DNA of 64,000 nt from Gemmatimonadota bacterium (GTDB taxonomy: Bacteria; Gemmatimonadota; Gemmatimonadetes; Gemmatimonadales; Gemmatimonadaceae): the NCBI GenBank assembly GCA_028287235.1, contig JAQBQB010000001.1:1-64000 (forward strand). Direction: 5' to 3'. The notes below the pieces were generated by a model. It made no database searches. It saw only the letters and a list, made by a program, of their open reading frames with translations, and was not told the origin of the DNA. A program made the position numbers and the translations under genes. Positions 40,506-49,884 of this stretch are shown piece after piece. Numbering within the stretch: the stretch's first letter is position 1; every line of letters starts with the position of its first letter.

Positions 40506-41621
40506 ATGTCGCGCGGTCTTCTCTCCGCATTCGCAGCGTTCGCCATTTGTGCGTTGGCCGCGCCGGCCGTGCGCGCCCAATCGATTTTCGACATCGGCGC
40601 GCGGATCGCGCCGCAGTTCCACTCGTACAAGATCGACTCGCCGTCGAACGAGAAGATCAGCGAGTTCGCGGTGCCGCTGTTCGTGCTCGTGCCTGTGTCG
40701 TCGTCGTTCAGCGTCGACGTGGGTACGTCGTTCTCACGGTCGCACGTCGAGCAGACCACGGCGGGCAAGACGACGACGAGCTCGATCTCGGGGCTCACCG
40801 ATACCCAGGTGCGCGGGAACTACGTGCTTGGAAACGACTTCGTCGTGTTGACGGCGGGCGTCAACTTGCCGACTGGAAGATCGACGGTCACGTCGCAGCA
40901 GCAGCTCGCGGCGAGTCTCATCGGCAGCGACTTCCTCTCGTTCCCCATCTCGAACATGGGAACCGGATTCGGTGGCACCGGCGGCGTGGCGATGGCGCGG
41001 CCACTCGGCGACTGGAACCTCGGCCTGGGCCTCAGCATGCGCCGTTCGGCGCGGTACGATCCCTACGACGCTGCCGGCGGCACCGCGCTGCACTATCAGC
41101 CGGGGAACGAATACCGCGCCCGCGCCGGCGTCGATCGCGCGCTCGGCACAGGGCGCGTGGCGGTGGGCCTCACGTATTCCACGTTCGGCAACGACAACCT
41201 CTCAGGCTCCGTGTACAACACCGGCAATCGCTGGCTGACGCAGGCGAGTCTCGACAATACGCTCGGCCGCGGCCAGCTCTCGCTCTCCGCGTGGAACTTG
41301 TTTCGCACGCGCGGAACGCTGGTCGACAGCTCCGCGTTGGGCCACGAGAACATCACCAATGCCACGGTCGCGTACGGTATCAGCGCGGGCTCGATGGTCA
41401 TCGAGCCGAACGTGGAAGGCCGCGTCTGGATGCAGGAAGGCTTGCCTACGAGCGCGCTCACGACGCTCGGAATCCGCACGCAGATGAGCGTGATGGGATT
41501 CAGCGTGCTACCGAGCGTGGGCTACTCACTCGGGCGCCTCGCGGCGGTCGACGCGAACAACGTGAGCACCACGGCTACCCTGACCGGGCTGCACGCCACG
41601 CTGGCGATTCGAATTCGATAG
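40506..41621 (+). CDS. Predicted outer-membrane beta-barrel protein
   Basis: A 371-residue secreted protein with a Sec signal ending in AVRAQ. The mature chain has alternating strands and many glycine-, serine- and asparagine-rich turns (FGGTGGVAMARPLGDWNLGLGLSM, GRVAVGLTYSTFG, RGQLSLSAWNLF), and it ends in a strand ATLAIRIR. It looks like a 12- to 16-stranded barrel; transport of small molecules is possible but unsupported. ATG 40506 follows GAGGAG at proper spacing, 28 bp after the lipoprotein gene. Confidence 0.72.
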   Translation: MSRGLLSAFAAFAICALAAPAVRAQSIFDIGARIAPQFHSYKIDSPSNEKISEFAVPLFVLVPVSSSFSVDVGTSFSRSHVEQTTAGKTTTSSISGLTDTQVRGNYVLGNDFVVLTAGVNLPTGRSTVTSQQQLAASLIGSDFLSFPISNMGTGFGGTGGVAMARPLGDWNLGLGLSMRRSARYDPYDAAGGTALHYQPGNEYRARAGVDRALGTGRVAVGLTYSTFGNDNLSGSVYNTGNRWLTQASLDNTLGRGQLSLSAWNLFRTRGTLVDSSALGHENITNATVAYGISAGSMVIEPNVEGRVWMQEGLPTSALTTLGIRTQMSVMGFSVLPSVGYSLGRLAAVDANNVSTTATLTGLHATLAIRIR

Positions 41622-41665
41622 CCCGCGCAGTATATTGGGTATCGAACCTCCTCCCCGGTTGTGAT

Positions 41666-42415
41666 ATGGCTGGCCACAGTAAATGGAAGCAGATCAAGCA
41701 TTACAAGGCAGCCACCGACAAGAAGCGCGGCGCGCTGTTCACGAAGCTCATTCGCGAGATCACCATGGCCGCCAAACTCGGCGGCGGCGATCCGGGTGGG
41801 AATCCACGGCTGCGTCTCGCGATCGACACCGCGCGCTCCGCGTCGATGCCGAAGGAGAACATCGAGCGCGCGGTCCTCAAGGGAACGGGTGAGCTCGAGG
41901 GCGTCGACTACCAGGAAGTGACGTACGAGGGCTTCGGCCCTGCCGGCATCGCGATGCTGATCGACACCGTGACCGACAATCCGACGCGCACCGTGGCCGA
42001 CGTCCGCAACAAGATGACGAAGCTCGGCGGCAACCTCGGCGCGATCAACTCCGTGGCGTGGATGTTCGAGAAGAAAGGCCAGCTCTACGTCGACGCGAGC
42101 AAGATCGATGAGGATTCGCTCATGGAAAAGGCGCTGGACTCGGGCGCCGAAGACGTCGTGCGCGAGGACGAGCAGTTTCTCGTCACGACGCAGCCGACCG
42201 AGTTCCACGCGGTGCAGGAAGCGTTGAAGGCCAAAGGCGTCGCGGTGGTGGACGCGGAGTTGGCGATGGTGCCGAAGAACACGGTGCAGATCACCGGAAA
42301 GGACGCCGAGTCGCTGTTCAAGCTCATCGAGGCGATCGAAGATCTCGACGACGTGCAAAAGGTGTGGGCGAACTTCGACATCGACGCCGCCGAGCTGGCC
42401 AAGGTCGAGGGGTGA
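41666..42415 (+). CDS. YebC/PmpR-family transcription/translation factor
   Basis: A 249-residue protein beginning MAGHSKWKQIKHYKAATDKK, the family signature. Members bind DNA as regulators, and some help ribosomes through difficult sequences. Other conserved parts are AAKLGGGDPGGNPRLR, MPKENIERAVLKGTGE, YEGFGPAGIAML, TRTVADVRN and LFKLIEAIEDLDDVQKVW. The ATG at 41666 lies about 30 bp after a TATATT box (41631-41636). It is followed with a 4-bp overlap by ruvC, the usual bacterial order. Confidence 0.95.
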   Translation: MAGHSKWKQIKHYKAATDKKRGALFTKLIREITMAAKLGGGDPGGNPRLRLAIDTARSASMPKENIERAVLKGTGELEGVDYQEVTYEGFGPAGIAMLIDTVTDNPTRTVADVRNKMTKLGGNLGAINSVAWMFEKKGQLYVDASKIDEDSLMEKALDSGAEDVVREDEQFLVTTQPTEFHAVQEALKAKGVAVVDAELAMVPKNTVQITGKDAESLFKLIEAIEDLDDVQKVWANFDIDAAELAKVEG

Positions 42416-42927
42416 TCGTTCTCGGGATCGATCCCGGCACGGCGAACACCGGCTACGGTGTCGTAAAGGGAGACGGGCGCGGGCTCGTCTCCCTTGTCGA
42501 ATGCGGGGTGATCCGCACGAGCGCGCGCCAACCGCTTCCCGTCCGCCTGCTGGAGATCTTCGACGGCGTCACGGAGCTGCTCGCGCGGCACCGGCCGGAC
42601 GCGCTGTCGGTCGAAGACGTGTTCTACGCGAAGAACGTGCGTACCACCGTGGTGCTCGGACACGCGCGCGGCGTCGTGCTCCTGGCCGGCCAGCAGGCCG
42701 GCGTCGCGATCTTCGAGCTGCCGCCCGCCGAAATCAAGAAGGCGGTCGTCGGCAACGGCGCGGCCACGAAGGAGCAGGTGCAGTTCATGCTCACGCGGCT
42801 GCTGCGACTCAAGTCCGTGCCGCAGCCGAGCGACGCCGCCGACGGCGTGGCCGCCGCGCTGGCGCATCTCATGAGCGCGCGCGTCCCCACGCTCGCCATG
42901 GCCCGGCAACGAGGCGCGACCGCGTGA
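42412..42927 (+). CDS. ruvC: Holliday-junction resolvase RuvC
   Basis: Endonuclease that cuts Holliday junctions symmetrically during recombinational repair. The 171-residue protein shows the catalytic acidic residues in LGIDPGTANTGYGV, SVEDVFYAKN and SDAADGVAAAL, plus the PPAEIKKAVVGNGAA loop. The start is GTG 42412, overlapping the yebC stop (GTGA). It forms the RuvABC machine with ruvA directly downstream and ruvB at 46149. Confidence 0.96.
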   Translation: MIVLGIDPGTANTGYGVVKGDGRGLVSLVECGVIRTSARQPLPVRLLEIFDGVTELLARHRPDALSVEDVFYAKNVRTTVVLGHARGVVLLAGQQAGVAIFELPPAEIKKAVVGNGAATKEQVQFMLTRLLRLKSVPQPSDAADGVAAALAHLMSARVPTLAMARQRGATA

Positions 42928-43529
42928 TCGCTCAAGTGACGGGAACGCTCGTCAGCAAGGAGCTCGACCGGGTCGAGGTCATGACGGCCGGCGGCGTAGC
43001 GTACGAGCTGGCGATTCCGCTCGGCGTCTACGAATCGCTGCCACGGGCCGGCGAGGCGGTAACGCTGCACACGCACCTCGTCGTGAAGGAAGACGCGTGG
43101 CAGCTGTTCGGCTTCTCGACGACGTTCGAGCGGCGCGTCTTTCAGCGCGTGCTCAACGCGAAGGGCGTGGGGCCGGCGCTGGCGCTCGGGCTCATGTCGA
43201 CGCTCACCGCCGAACGGCTGATCCGCGCGGTGCGCGACAAGGACATCCCCACGCTTCAGAGCGTGCCTCGCGTAGGACGAAAAAAGGCGGAGCAGATCAT
43301 TCTCGATCTCGCCGACAAGCTCGACGATCTGCAAGTTGCATCGTCGCCGGGCGGACCAAGACCAGAAGGCGCGGGAGCGGAAGACGCGGTGCGGGCGCTG
43401 GTGTCGCTCGGCTACAGCGCGCCTGACGCCGAACGTGCGGTCCGTCAGGCGATCGACGACAGCGGTCGCGGCGCGGCAGGCAGCGCCGCCGATCTCATTC
43501 GCAGTGCCCTTAGCAAGATACGAGGATAA
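42924..43529 (+). CDS. ruvA: Holliday-junction DNA helicase subunit RuvA
   Basis: Tetrameric protein that binds four-way junctions and loads RuvB. The 201 residues show the OB domain (GTLVSKELDRVEVMTAGGVAYEL), two helix-hairpin-helix motifs (LNAKGVGPALALGLM, LQSVPRVGRKKAEQIILDL) and a C-terminal three-helix domain (DAVRALVSLGYSAPDAERAV) for RuvB contact. GTG 42924 overlaps the ruvC stop by 4 bp. Confidence 0.96.
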   Translation: MIAQVTGTLVSKELDRVEVMTAGGVAYELAIPLGVYESLPRAGEAVTLHTHLVVKEDAWQLFGFSTTFERRVFQRVLNAKGVGPALALGLMSTLTAERLIRAVRDKDIPTLQSVPRVGRKKAEQIILDLADKLDDLQVASSPGGPRPEGAGAEDAVRALVSLGYSAPDAERAVRQAIDDSGRGAAGSAADLIRSALSKIRG

Positions 43530-43534
43530 TTCGA

Positions 43535-44692
43535 GTGCTCGCAGCCAGACGAACCGCGACGTTCACCGAGTCCGTGATTCGCGAGATGACCCGCATCGCC
43601 ACCATGCACCAGGCGGTCAACCTCGCGCAGGGATTCCCGGATTTCCCCATGCCGGAGCCCATGAAGGACGCGGCCTGCGCCGCGATTCATGGCGACATCA
43701 ACCAATACGCCGTCACCTGGGGCACGCCCGTGCTGCGCCAGGCGATCGCCGAGAAGTACCGCCGCTGGTATCAGATGGAAGTCGATCCCGACGCCAACGT
43801 CACGGTGACCTGCGGCGCCACCGAGGCGATGGCGTCGGTCTTCATGGCGCTCATGGATCCGGGCGACGAAGTGATCATCCCCGAGCCCTTCTATGAGAAT
43901 TACGGCCCGGACGCGATCCTCGCCGGGGCGAGCCCGGTGTTCGTGCCCCTCGACCAGCCCAACTGGACGCTCGACATGGACCGCCTGCGCAAGGCGTTCA
44001 CGCCGCGCACCAAGGCGATCATCATCAACACGCCGCACAACCCCACGGGCCGCGTGCTGACCCGCGAGGAGATGACGGCGATCGCCGAGCTGTGCGTCGA
44101 GCACAACGTGTGGGCGATCACGGACGCGCCGTACGAGCACATGGTCTACGCGGGGCACCATCACGAGATCGCGACGTGGCCCGGCATGCGCGAGCGCACG
44201 ATCACGATTTCCTCATTATCGAAGACGTATAGCTGCACGGGCTGGCGCATCGGCTGGATCATCGCGCCGCCGGCGCAAACGGGCCCGATCCGGAAGGTGC
44301 ACGACTTCCTGACGGTGGGCGCGCCGGCTCCGCTTCAGACGGCGGCCGCGGTCGGCTTCGCGTTCGACGCGGATTATTACAACCACTTCTGCGCGATGTA
44401 CAAGCAGAAGCGCGAGTACATGGCCGGCGTGCTGCGCGACGCAGGCTTCAAGTTCGCCATGCCCGAAGGCGCGTACTACATCTTCGCCGACTTCTCGGAG
44501 CTCAGCGATCTCGACGACGTGACTTTCGCCAAGTGGATGACCCAGGAGATCGGTGTGGCAACCGTTCCGGGGTCGAGCTTTTTCTCGAAGAAGGAAGACG
44601 GCCGGAAGTTCACGCGCTTCGCCTTTTGCAAGAAGCAGGAGACGCTCGAGAACGCGGCGCACAGGCTGTCGGGGTTGAAAGCGGCGCTGTAA
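43535..44692 (+). CDS. Class I/II pyridoxal-phosphate aminotransferase
   Basis: A 385-residue fold-type I aminotransferase. Landmarks are VNLAQGFPDFPMPEPM, CGATEAMASVFMAL, the asparagine motif NTPHNPTGRVL, TDAPYEHMVY with the PLP-contacting Asp-Tyr, SSLSKTYSCTGWRIGW with the Schiff-base lysine and a C-terminal arginine in KFTRFAFCK. It resembles aspartate/methionine aminotransferases of the KAT/MtnE group; the amino donor is not certain. GTG 43535 starts 5 bp after ruvA, so it is cotranscribed although metabolically unrelated. Confidence 0.88.
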   Translation: MLAARRTATFTESVIREMTRIATMHQAVNLAQGFPDFPMPEPMKDAACAAIHGDINQYAVTWGTPVLRQAIAEKYRRWYQMEVDPDANVTVTCGATEAMASVFMALMDPGDEVIIPEPFYENYGPDAILAGASPVFVPLDQPNWTLDMDRLRKAFTPRTKAIIINTPHNPTGRVLTREEMTAIAELCVEHNVWAITDAPYEHMVYAGHHHEIATWPGMRERTITISSLSKTYSCTGWRIGWIIAPPAQTGPIRKVHDFLTVGAPAPLQTAAAVGFAFDADYYNHFCAMYKQKREYMAGVLRDAGFKFAMPEGAYYIFADFSELSDLDDVTFAKWMTQEIGVATVPGSSFFSKKEDGRKFTRFAFCKKQETLENAAHRLSGLKAAL

Positions 44693-44706
44693 AGGCGCAT
44701 CAATTG

Positions 44707-44772
44707 TGTCATCCTGAGCGGGGCGATCCTTCGCTTCGCTCAGGATGACACGAGTCCGCTCCGGATGACACG
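44707..44772. repeat. REP-like palindrome
   Basis: TGTCATCCTGAGCG (44707-44720) and CGCTCAGGATGACA (44737-44750) form a perfect 14-bp inverted repeat. A degenerate third arm (CCGGATGACACGGG) follows at about 44761-44774. It lies between two convergent genes and is the same family as the element at 23088. Confidence 0.85.
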
Positions 44773-44786
44773 GGTCCCTGCACTCG

Positions 44787-46037
44787 CTACTTGAACGACA
44801 GCAGGTTCAGCGTCACGACGGGCTCGTTCACGCCGTCGATCTTTCGCAGCGCGGCGCCGGCGGCGAGCTCGTACCGGCCCAGAGCGAGGCCGAGGCCGCC
44901 CGAGACGCCCCAACCGCCGGTGAGATACGACGCGCCGCCGCGCAGGCGCACGACCGGCAGTCCGCGCAGCTCGATGCCGCCGCTCGTCTGTGTGCGCGGC
45001 CCCACGAGGATTCCGTCGCCCGTCTGACGGCGAACGTCCCACGAGATCGTGACCGACTTGCTGGCGGCAAACGCCGTTCCCAGCGCGATGACGCGCTTGA
45101 ACTGATCCGACGTCACGCGGTCGCGCAGCGTCTGTGGCGCGTCGGCGAACGGATGGTCGGGCGCGCTCGTCGCCGCCTCGCGGAAGAGCGGGCCGCCCGG
45201 TCTCGACCGGAGCTTGCTCGTGTCCCAGGAGAAATTGTTGTAGACGTTCTCGATCGTCGCGCTGTACGTCGTTGTGCCGTCTGCCCACGCGAGGCCCACG
45301 TCGATGCCGAGTCCCCGGCCCACGACTCGGCCCGAGTCGAGGTTCGAGTAGACGCCGGGAAGCGCGCCGGGGCCCTCGCTCTGCGCCATCGCAAGGTAGT
45401 TGCCGAGGATGTATTTCCCGGTGAAGCCGAGCGCCGAATGCTTCCCCGCTCGCACGTCGTTTTCCACCGGATAGCCGTAGCTCACGGCAGTCGTGGTGAA
45501 CGCGCTGGTGCGAAAGTCCGACGTTCCAGCGTCGAGTGCCCGCGTGTTGCCCGGACGTCCCGCGGGCCCGTACATCAGCTGCTCGAACGCATCGGGATTC
45601 AGCGCCGCCGACCCGTTCACCGACGTCGCGACCTGCAGCGCGAACGGTCCCGCGCTGAGGCCCAAGTACGTGACGCCGCCGTCGAACTGCCCGTGCTCAC
45701 CGCCGTTCGCCGCCACGGTCTGCAGCCAGTCCGCACGCTGCGCCTCGAAGTGCTGGCGCACGTGCGGCACGATCGTCTGGCCCTTGAGCGGCTCGAGACT
45801 GGTCGATCCCGTCACAGCGAGAACGCCGAGTGAAAAGCCCACCGCGCCCGGCATGCCGAGGTTCGCCGGGTTCCACGCGACCGCCTCATAGCCACGGGCA
45901 GCGGCGCTGTACGCGCCACTCAGCCCGGTGGCCGCTGCGCTCGGGTTGGGAAGTTGCGCGGCGATCGAAACCGCCGGCGCGAAGAGGAACAGCGCGACGC
46001 GCGCGACGACGCCCGAATGGGCGAGTCGGATTTTCAT
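44787..46037 (-). CDS. Outer-membrane protein of the PorV/UPF0164-like type
   Basis: A 416-residue secreted protein; the signal peptide ends near SIAAQ. The mature N-terminus [27 protein letters not shown] has the AxxNPAxL pattern of PorV/UPF0164 and FadL-related barrels. Later strand-turn features are [29 protein letters not shown] and [19 protein letters not shown]. It probably forms a 12- to 14-stranded outer-membrane barrel. PorV belongs to type IX secretion in other phyla, but the assignment here is only architectural. It converges on the aminotransferase gene and is divergent from ruvB. Confidence 0.68.
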   Translation of the reverse strand: MKIRLAHSGVVARVALFLFAPAVSIAAQLPNPSAAATGLSGAYSAAARGYEAVAWNPANLGMPGAVGFSLGVLAVTGSTSLEPLKGQTIVPHVRQHFEAQRADWLQTVAANGGEHGQFDGGVTYLGLSAGPFALQVATSVNGSAALNPDAFEQLMYGPAGRPGNTRALDAGTSDFRTSAFTTTAVSYGYPVENDVRAGKHSALGFTGKYILGNYLAMAQSEGPGALPGVYSNLDSGRVVGRGLGIDVGLAWADGTTTYSATIENVYNNFSWDTSKLRSRPGGPLFREAATSAPDHPFADAPQTLRDRVTSDQFKRVIALGTAFAASKSVTISWDVRRQTGDGILVGPRTQTSGGIELRGLPVVRLRGGASYLTGGWGVSGGLGLALGRYELAAGAALRKIDGVNEPVVTLNLLSFK

Positions 46038-46107
46038 GGGTTGCGGGCTTGGGTGGGCGGGAGCCAGGATTTCCTATATCGATGCAAGCATACTGCTATC
46101 TTCGGTG

Positions 46108-46113
46108 TATATT
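46108..46113 (+). promoter_or_regulatory. -10 element upstream of ruvB
   Basis: TATATT at 46108-46113, about 36 bp before the ruvB ATG. No clear -35 is present at the proper distance. It falls in the only AT-rich patch of the divergent gap. Confidence 0.35.
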
Positions 46114-46148
46114 TGGGTAGCAGACCAACCCGTTCGGAAGCCCGAGAG

Positions 46149-47174
46149 ATGTCCCGAGCCGAGATCACAACACCGGAAGTCCTGTCCGACGAGACCGTCG
46201 TGGAGCTGTCGCTGCGTCCGCAGCGGCTGGCCGAGTTCATCGGACAGCAGAAGGTAAAGGACAGCCTGCGGATTTTCATCGACGCGGCGCTGGCGCGGCG
46301 CGAGCCACTCGACCATACGCTGTTTTTCGGCCCGCCGGGACTCGGCAAGACGACGTTGGCCGAGCTGATCGCGCGCGAGCTGGGCGTGAACATTCGCACG
46401 AGCTCGGGGCCGGCGTTGGAGAAGCCCGGCGATCTCGTGGGGACGCTCACGAACATGCGCGCCGGCGACATCCTGTTCATCGACGAGATTCACCGGCTGC
46501 GTCCGATCATCGAGGAGTTCCTCTATCCGGCGATGGAGGACTACAAGATCGACATCCGGCTCTCCGAGGGCCCGAAGGCGCAGACCATCACGATGCCGAT
46601 CGAGCCGTTCACATTGATCGGCGCCACGACGCGTCTGGGCATGCTCACGCCGCCCATGCGCGCACGGTTTGGCATCGAGCAGCGGCTCAACTTCTATCCG
46701 CCAAACGATCTCGAGCTGATCGTGCGCCGCACCGCCGACGTGATGAAAGTAGTCATCGAGGGCGACGGCGCGGGAGAGATCGCGCGCCGCGCACGCGGTA
46801 CGCCGCGCGTGGCCAACCGCCTGCTGCGGCGCGTGCGCGACTACGCGCAGGTGAAAGGCGACGGGGTGATCACGCAGACCATCGCCAACGAGGCGTTGCA
46901 AATGCTCGACGTCGACATGTTCGGGCTCGACGACATGGACGCGCGGATCATGAAGACGATCATCGAGAAGTTCGAGGGCGGGCCGGTGGGACTCAACACG
47001 ATCGGCGCGGCGATCGGCGAGGATGCGAACACGATCGAGGAAGTGTACGAGCCGTTCCTGGTGCAGCACGGTTTTCTCCAGCGCACACCGCGCGGACGCG
47101 TGGCCACGGCGCAGGCGTACCGGCATTTCGGGTTCACGCCGAAGGAGCCGGAGGGGCAGGAGACGTTGTTCTAG
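46149..47174 (+). CDS. ruvB: Holliday-junction branch-migration ATPase RuvB
   Basis: Hexameric AAA+ motor that drives branch migration with RuvA. The 341-residue protein shows [12 protein letters not shown], Walker [26 protein letters not shown], Walker [12 protein letters not shown], sensor 1 [10 protein letters not shown] with the following arginine finger ([11 protein letters not shown]) and the C-terminal winged helix (RTPRGRVAT). ATG 46149 begins the family-typical acidic leader. It is separated from ruvCA by the aminotransferase and the PorV-like gene. Confidence 0.97.
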   Translation: MSRAEITTPEVLSDETVVELSLRPQRLAEFIGQQKVKDSLRIFIDAALARREPLDHTLFFGPPGLGKTTLAELIARELGVNIRTSSGPALEKPGDLVGTLTNMRAGDILFIDEIHRLRPIIEEFLYPAMEDYKIDIRLSEGPKAQTITMPIEPFTLIGATTRLGMLTPPMRARFGIEQRLNFYPPNDLELIVRRTADVMKVVIEGDGAGEIARRARGTPRVANRLLRRVRDYAQVKGDGVITQTIANEALQMLDVDMFGLDDMDARIMKTIIEKFEGGPVGLNTIGAAIGEDANTIEEVYEPFLVQHGFLQRTPRGRVATAQAYRHFGFTPKEPEGQETLF

Positions 47175-47254
47175 AGCTCCTCGGTGGCTCGGCGATCGGG
47201 ACGCATTCGCTGAGCGCTGGCACGCCGCCACGCATTTCGGAGCCCGGCACACGG

Positions 47255-47260
47255 TAGTTT
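47255..47260 (+). promoter_or_regulatory. -10 box six bases before the queA ATG
   Basis: TAGTTT at 47255-47260 ends six bases before ATG 47267. This geometry implies a leaderless message for the first gene of the long queA-lgt run. Confidence 0.4.
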
Positions 47261-47266
47261 TGTCAG

Positions 47267-48307
47267 ATGTCTCTGCCCGGCACCCGCACTTCTGACTACG
47301 ACTTCGAGCTCCCCGAAGAACAAATTGCCCAGCGGCCGCTCGAGCGGCGCGACGCGAGCCGGCTCATGGTCGTCGATCGCGCGAGCGGTACGATCTCACA
47401 TCGAACGTTTGGCGACATCGCCGAGCTGCTCGAGCCGCAGGACGTGCTCGTGGTCAATCGCACGCGGGTGATGCGCGCTCGGCTGCTCGGCACTCGCGCC
47501 TCGGGTGCGCGGGCGGAGATCCTGTTGCTCAAGCCACTGGGCGAAGGACGCTACGAAGCGATGGTGAATCCCGGTGGAAAGCTCAAGCCGGGACGTCGCG
47601 TCGACATCGCGCCCGGCTTCTCGGTGGAGATTGTCGAGATCACGGAGCGCGGCACGCGGATCGTTCGTCTCGAGAGCGAGCTGCCCGTGGACGACGCGAT
47701 CGAGCGCTTCGGCCGCGTGCCGCTGCCGCCGTACATCGAGCGGCCCGACGCGCCGGAGGATGCCGAGCGATACCAGACGGTGTTCGCGCGCGAAGCCGGA
47801 TCGGTTGCGGCGCCCACCGCCGGCCTGCACTTCACGACCGACCTGCTCGCCGCGCTCGCCGCGCTCGGCGTGGCGCGCGCCGAGGTGCTGCTGCACGTCG
47901 GCGCGGGAACGTTCAAGCCGGTCGAGGTGGAGGATCCGGCGCAGCACGTGATGCACGAGGAGTGGTACTCGGTCTCGGACGAGACCGCGGCAACGATCAA
48001 CGCACGCCGCGCGGCCGGCGGACGCGCCTGGGCGGTGGGAACGACCAGCGTTCGCACCCTCGAGAGCGCCGCGACACCCGAGGGGCTCGTTCGCGCCGGC
48101 GACGGGGACACGCGCATCTTTCTTCGGCCGCCGTACGCCTTTCGCGCCGTGGACCGCGTGGTGACGAACTTCCATCTCCCGCGCTCCACCCTGATCATGC
48201 TCGTCGCGGCGTTCGCGGGCTACGACCTGACCATGCGCGCCTACCGCACCGCAGTGGACGCGGGGTACCGCTTCTACTCGTACGGCGACGCGATGGCCAT
48301 CCTGTAG
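47267..48307 (+). CDS. queA: S-adenosylmethionine:tRNA ribosyltransferase-isomerase
   Basis: Penultimate step of queuosine synthesis: transfers and isomerises the ribosyl part of SAM to preQ1 in tRNA, giving epoxyqueuosine. The 346-residue protein shows YDFELPEEQIAQRPLERRDASRLMV, VLVVNRTRVMRARL, APTAGLHFT, HVGAGTFKPVEVEDP and FHLPRSTLIMLVAAFAG. It is directly followed by tgt, the enzyme that inserts preQ1, a classical pairing. Confidence 0.96.
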   Translation: MSLPGTRTSDYDFELPEEQIAQRPLERRDASRLMVVDRASGTISHRTFGDIAELLEPQDVLVVNRTRVMRARLLGTRASGARAEILLLKPLGEGRYEAMVNPGGKLKPGRRVDIAPGFSVEIVEITERGTRIVRLESELPVDDAIERFGRVPLPPYIERPDAPEDAERYQTVFAREAGSVAAPTAGLHFTTDLLAALAALGVARAEVLLHVGAGTFKPVEVEDPAQHVMHEEWYSVSDETAATINARRAAGGRAWAVGTTSVRTLESAATPEGLVRAGDGDTRIFLRPPYAFRAVDRVVTNFHLPRSTLIMLVAAFAGYDLTMRAYRTAVDAGYRFYSYGDAMAIL

Positions 48308-48346
48308 CACCTATAGCATTCAGTAGCCAAGGCATTGAGTAGCCAA

Positions 48347-49492
48347 GTGACGGATTTCCAATTCACGCTCGATCGCGAAGTCGGTTCCGCGCGCGCGGGG
48401 CGCTTCGCCACGCCGCACGGTGTCGTCGAGACGCCGGCGTTCATGGCGGTGGGCACGCTCGCTACGGTGAAGGGGCTCGACCCACTCGACCTCGAGGCGA
48501 TCGGCGCGCAGATGATCCTCAGCAACGCGTACCACCTGCACCTCCGTCCCGGCGACGAGCTGATTCGCGACTTCGGCGGCCTTCACCGCTTCATGCAGTG
48601 GGACGGTCCCATCCTCACCGACTCCGGCGGCTTCCAGGTCTTCTCGCTCGAGGGGCTGCGCACCGTCAGCGAAGACGGCGTTGAATTCCGCAGCCACCTC
48701 GACGGATCGACCCACGTCTTCACGCCCGAAAGCGTGATGCGGATCGAGCGCAACCTCGGCGCCGACGTGATCATGCAGTTCGACCACGTCATCCCGGGTC
48801 AGAGCGAAGAAAGCATCGCGCGCGACGCCAGCGAGCGCAGCATCCGTTGGCTGGCGCGCTGTGTGGCCGAAGTCGGGCGGCTGCCGGCCGCGACGGGAGC
48901 GCCGCAGGCGCTCTTTCCCATCGTCCAGGGCGGCATCCACGAGTCGCTCCGCCGCGAGGCAGCGCGCACCATCCGCGACCTCGGCGACTGGCCGGGGTTC
49001 GGCATCGGGGGCCTCTCCGTGGGCGAAGCCAAGCCCGACATGTACCGCATTCTCGAAACGGTCGACGCCGAGCTGCCGCGCAATCGCCCGCGCTATCTGA
49101 TGGGCGTCGGCTTTCCCGAGGACCTCGTCGAGGGCGTGCTCCGCGGCGTCGATCTGTTCGACTGCGTCGCGCCCACGCGCATGGGCCGGAACGGCGCCGT
49201 GTTCACCAACGACGGCCGGCTCAACATCAAGCGGGCCGAGTTCCGGACCGATTCCCGGCCGCTGGACGCGGAGTGCGACTGCTCGGCGTGCACGCGCTTC
49301 TCGCGCGGCTACCTGCGGCACCTCTTCGTTGCCGGCGAGATGCTCGGCCTTCGCCTGCTGTCGCTGCACAATGTACATTTCCTCGTCCGGTTGATGCGCA
49401 ACGCGCGCGACGCGGTCCGCGCCGGAACGATTGACGCGTGGAGCCGTGAATGGCTCGCGCGCTACCACTCTCGACAGGGAACGACCGCATGA
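48347..49492 (+). CDS. tgt: Queuine tRNA-ribosyltransferase (tRNA-guanine transglycosylase)
   Basis: Exchanges the wobble guanine of GUN-anticodon tRNAs for preQ1. Family features are ATVKGLDPLDL, TDSGGFQVFSLEGLR with the general-base Asp, GGLSVGEAK, RPRYLMGVGFPEDLVEGV, FDCVAPTRMGRNGAVFT with the nucleophilic Asp, and the zinc site CDCSACTRFSRGYLRHLF. I use GTG 48347 (381 residues); a TTG at 48335 would add four residues. Its stop overlaps the yajC start (ATGA). Confidence 0.96.
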   Translation: MTDFQFTLDREVGSARAGRFATPHGVVETPAFMAVGTLATVKGLDPLDLEAIGAQMILSNAYHLHLRPGDELIRDFGGLHRFMQWDGPILTDSGGFQVFSLEGLRTVSEDGVEFRSHLDGSTHVFTPESVMRIERNLGADVIMQFDHVIPGQSEESIARDASERSIRWLARCVAEVGRLPAATGAPQALFPIVQGGIHESLRREAARTIRDLGDWPGFGIGGLSVGEAKPDMYRILETVDAELPRNRPRYLMGVGFPEDLVEGVLRGVDLFDCVAPTRMGRNGAVFTNDGRLNIKRAEFRTDSRPLDAECDCSACTRFSRGYLRHLFVAGEMLGLRLLSLHNVHFLVRLMRNARDAVRAGTIDAWSREWLARYHSRQGTTA

Positions 49493-49884
49493 TCACCTCT
49501 GGATTGCCGGCTGCCCTTCTTCTCTTGCAGGCCGCGCCCGGCGGCGGCGGATCGATCGTGCCGATCGTCGTCCAGTTCGCGCTGATCATCGCCATCATCT
49601 ACTGGTTCATGTTCCGCCCGCAGCAGAAGGCGCGGAAAGATCACGAGGCGTTGCTCAAGTCGCTCAAGCGCGGCGATGAGGTCGTGACGGCGGGCGGCAT
49701 CGTGGGCGAAGTGCTCCACATCCGCGACATGACCAAGGAAGGCGCCGGCAAGGCCCTCGAGGACCGCGTCACGATCAAGTCCGCCGAGTCGCGGCTCATC
49801 GTCGAGCGCGGGCGCATCGCGAAGGTCATCGGCAAGACCGGCGCGGCTGCCACCACCCCGACCAACACGACCCTGGATTCGTGA
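49489..49884 (+). CDS. yajC: Preprotein translocase accessory subunit YajC
   Basis: A 131-residue single-pass membrane protein of the SecDF-YajC complex. After a short Gly-rich N-terminus comes the helix IVVQFALIIAIIYWFMFRPQQKA, given here in two parts (IVVQFALIIAIIYW, MFRPQQKARKDHEAL), then GDEVVTAGGIVGEV. A Thr/Ala-rich tail closes it. In many genomes secD and secF follow; here def follows with a 4-bp overlap, so secDF must be elsewhere. Confidence 0.93.
   Translation: MITSGLPAALLLLQAAPGGGGSIVPIVVQFALIIAIIYWFMFRPQQKARKDHEALLKSLKRGDEVVTAGGIVGEVLHIRDMTKEGAGKALEDRVTIKSAESRLIVERGRIAKVIGKTGAAATTPTNTTLDS

Noticed and set aside
47175-47266. Possible preQ1 riboswitch before queA
   Set aside because: The short leader lacks the conserved preQ1 aptamer pattern, and the promoter geometry suggests no leader at all.
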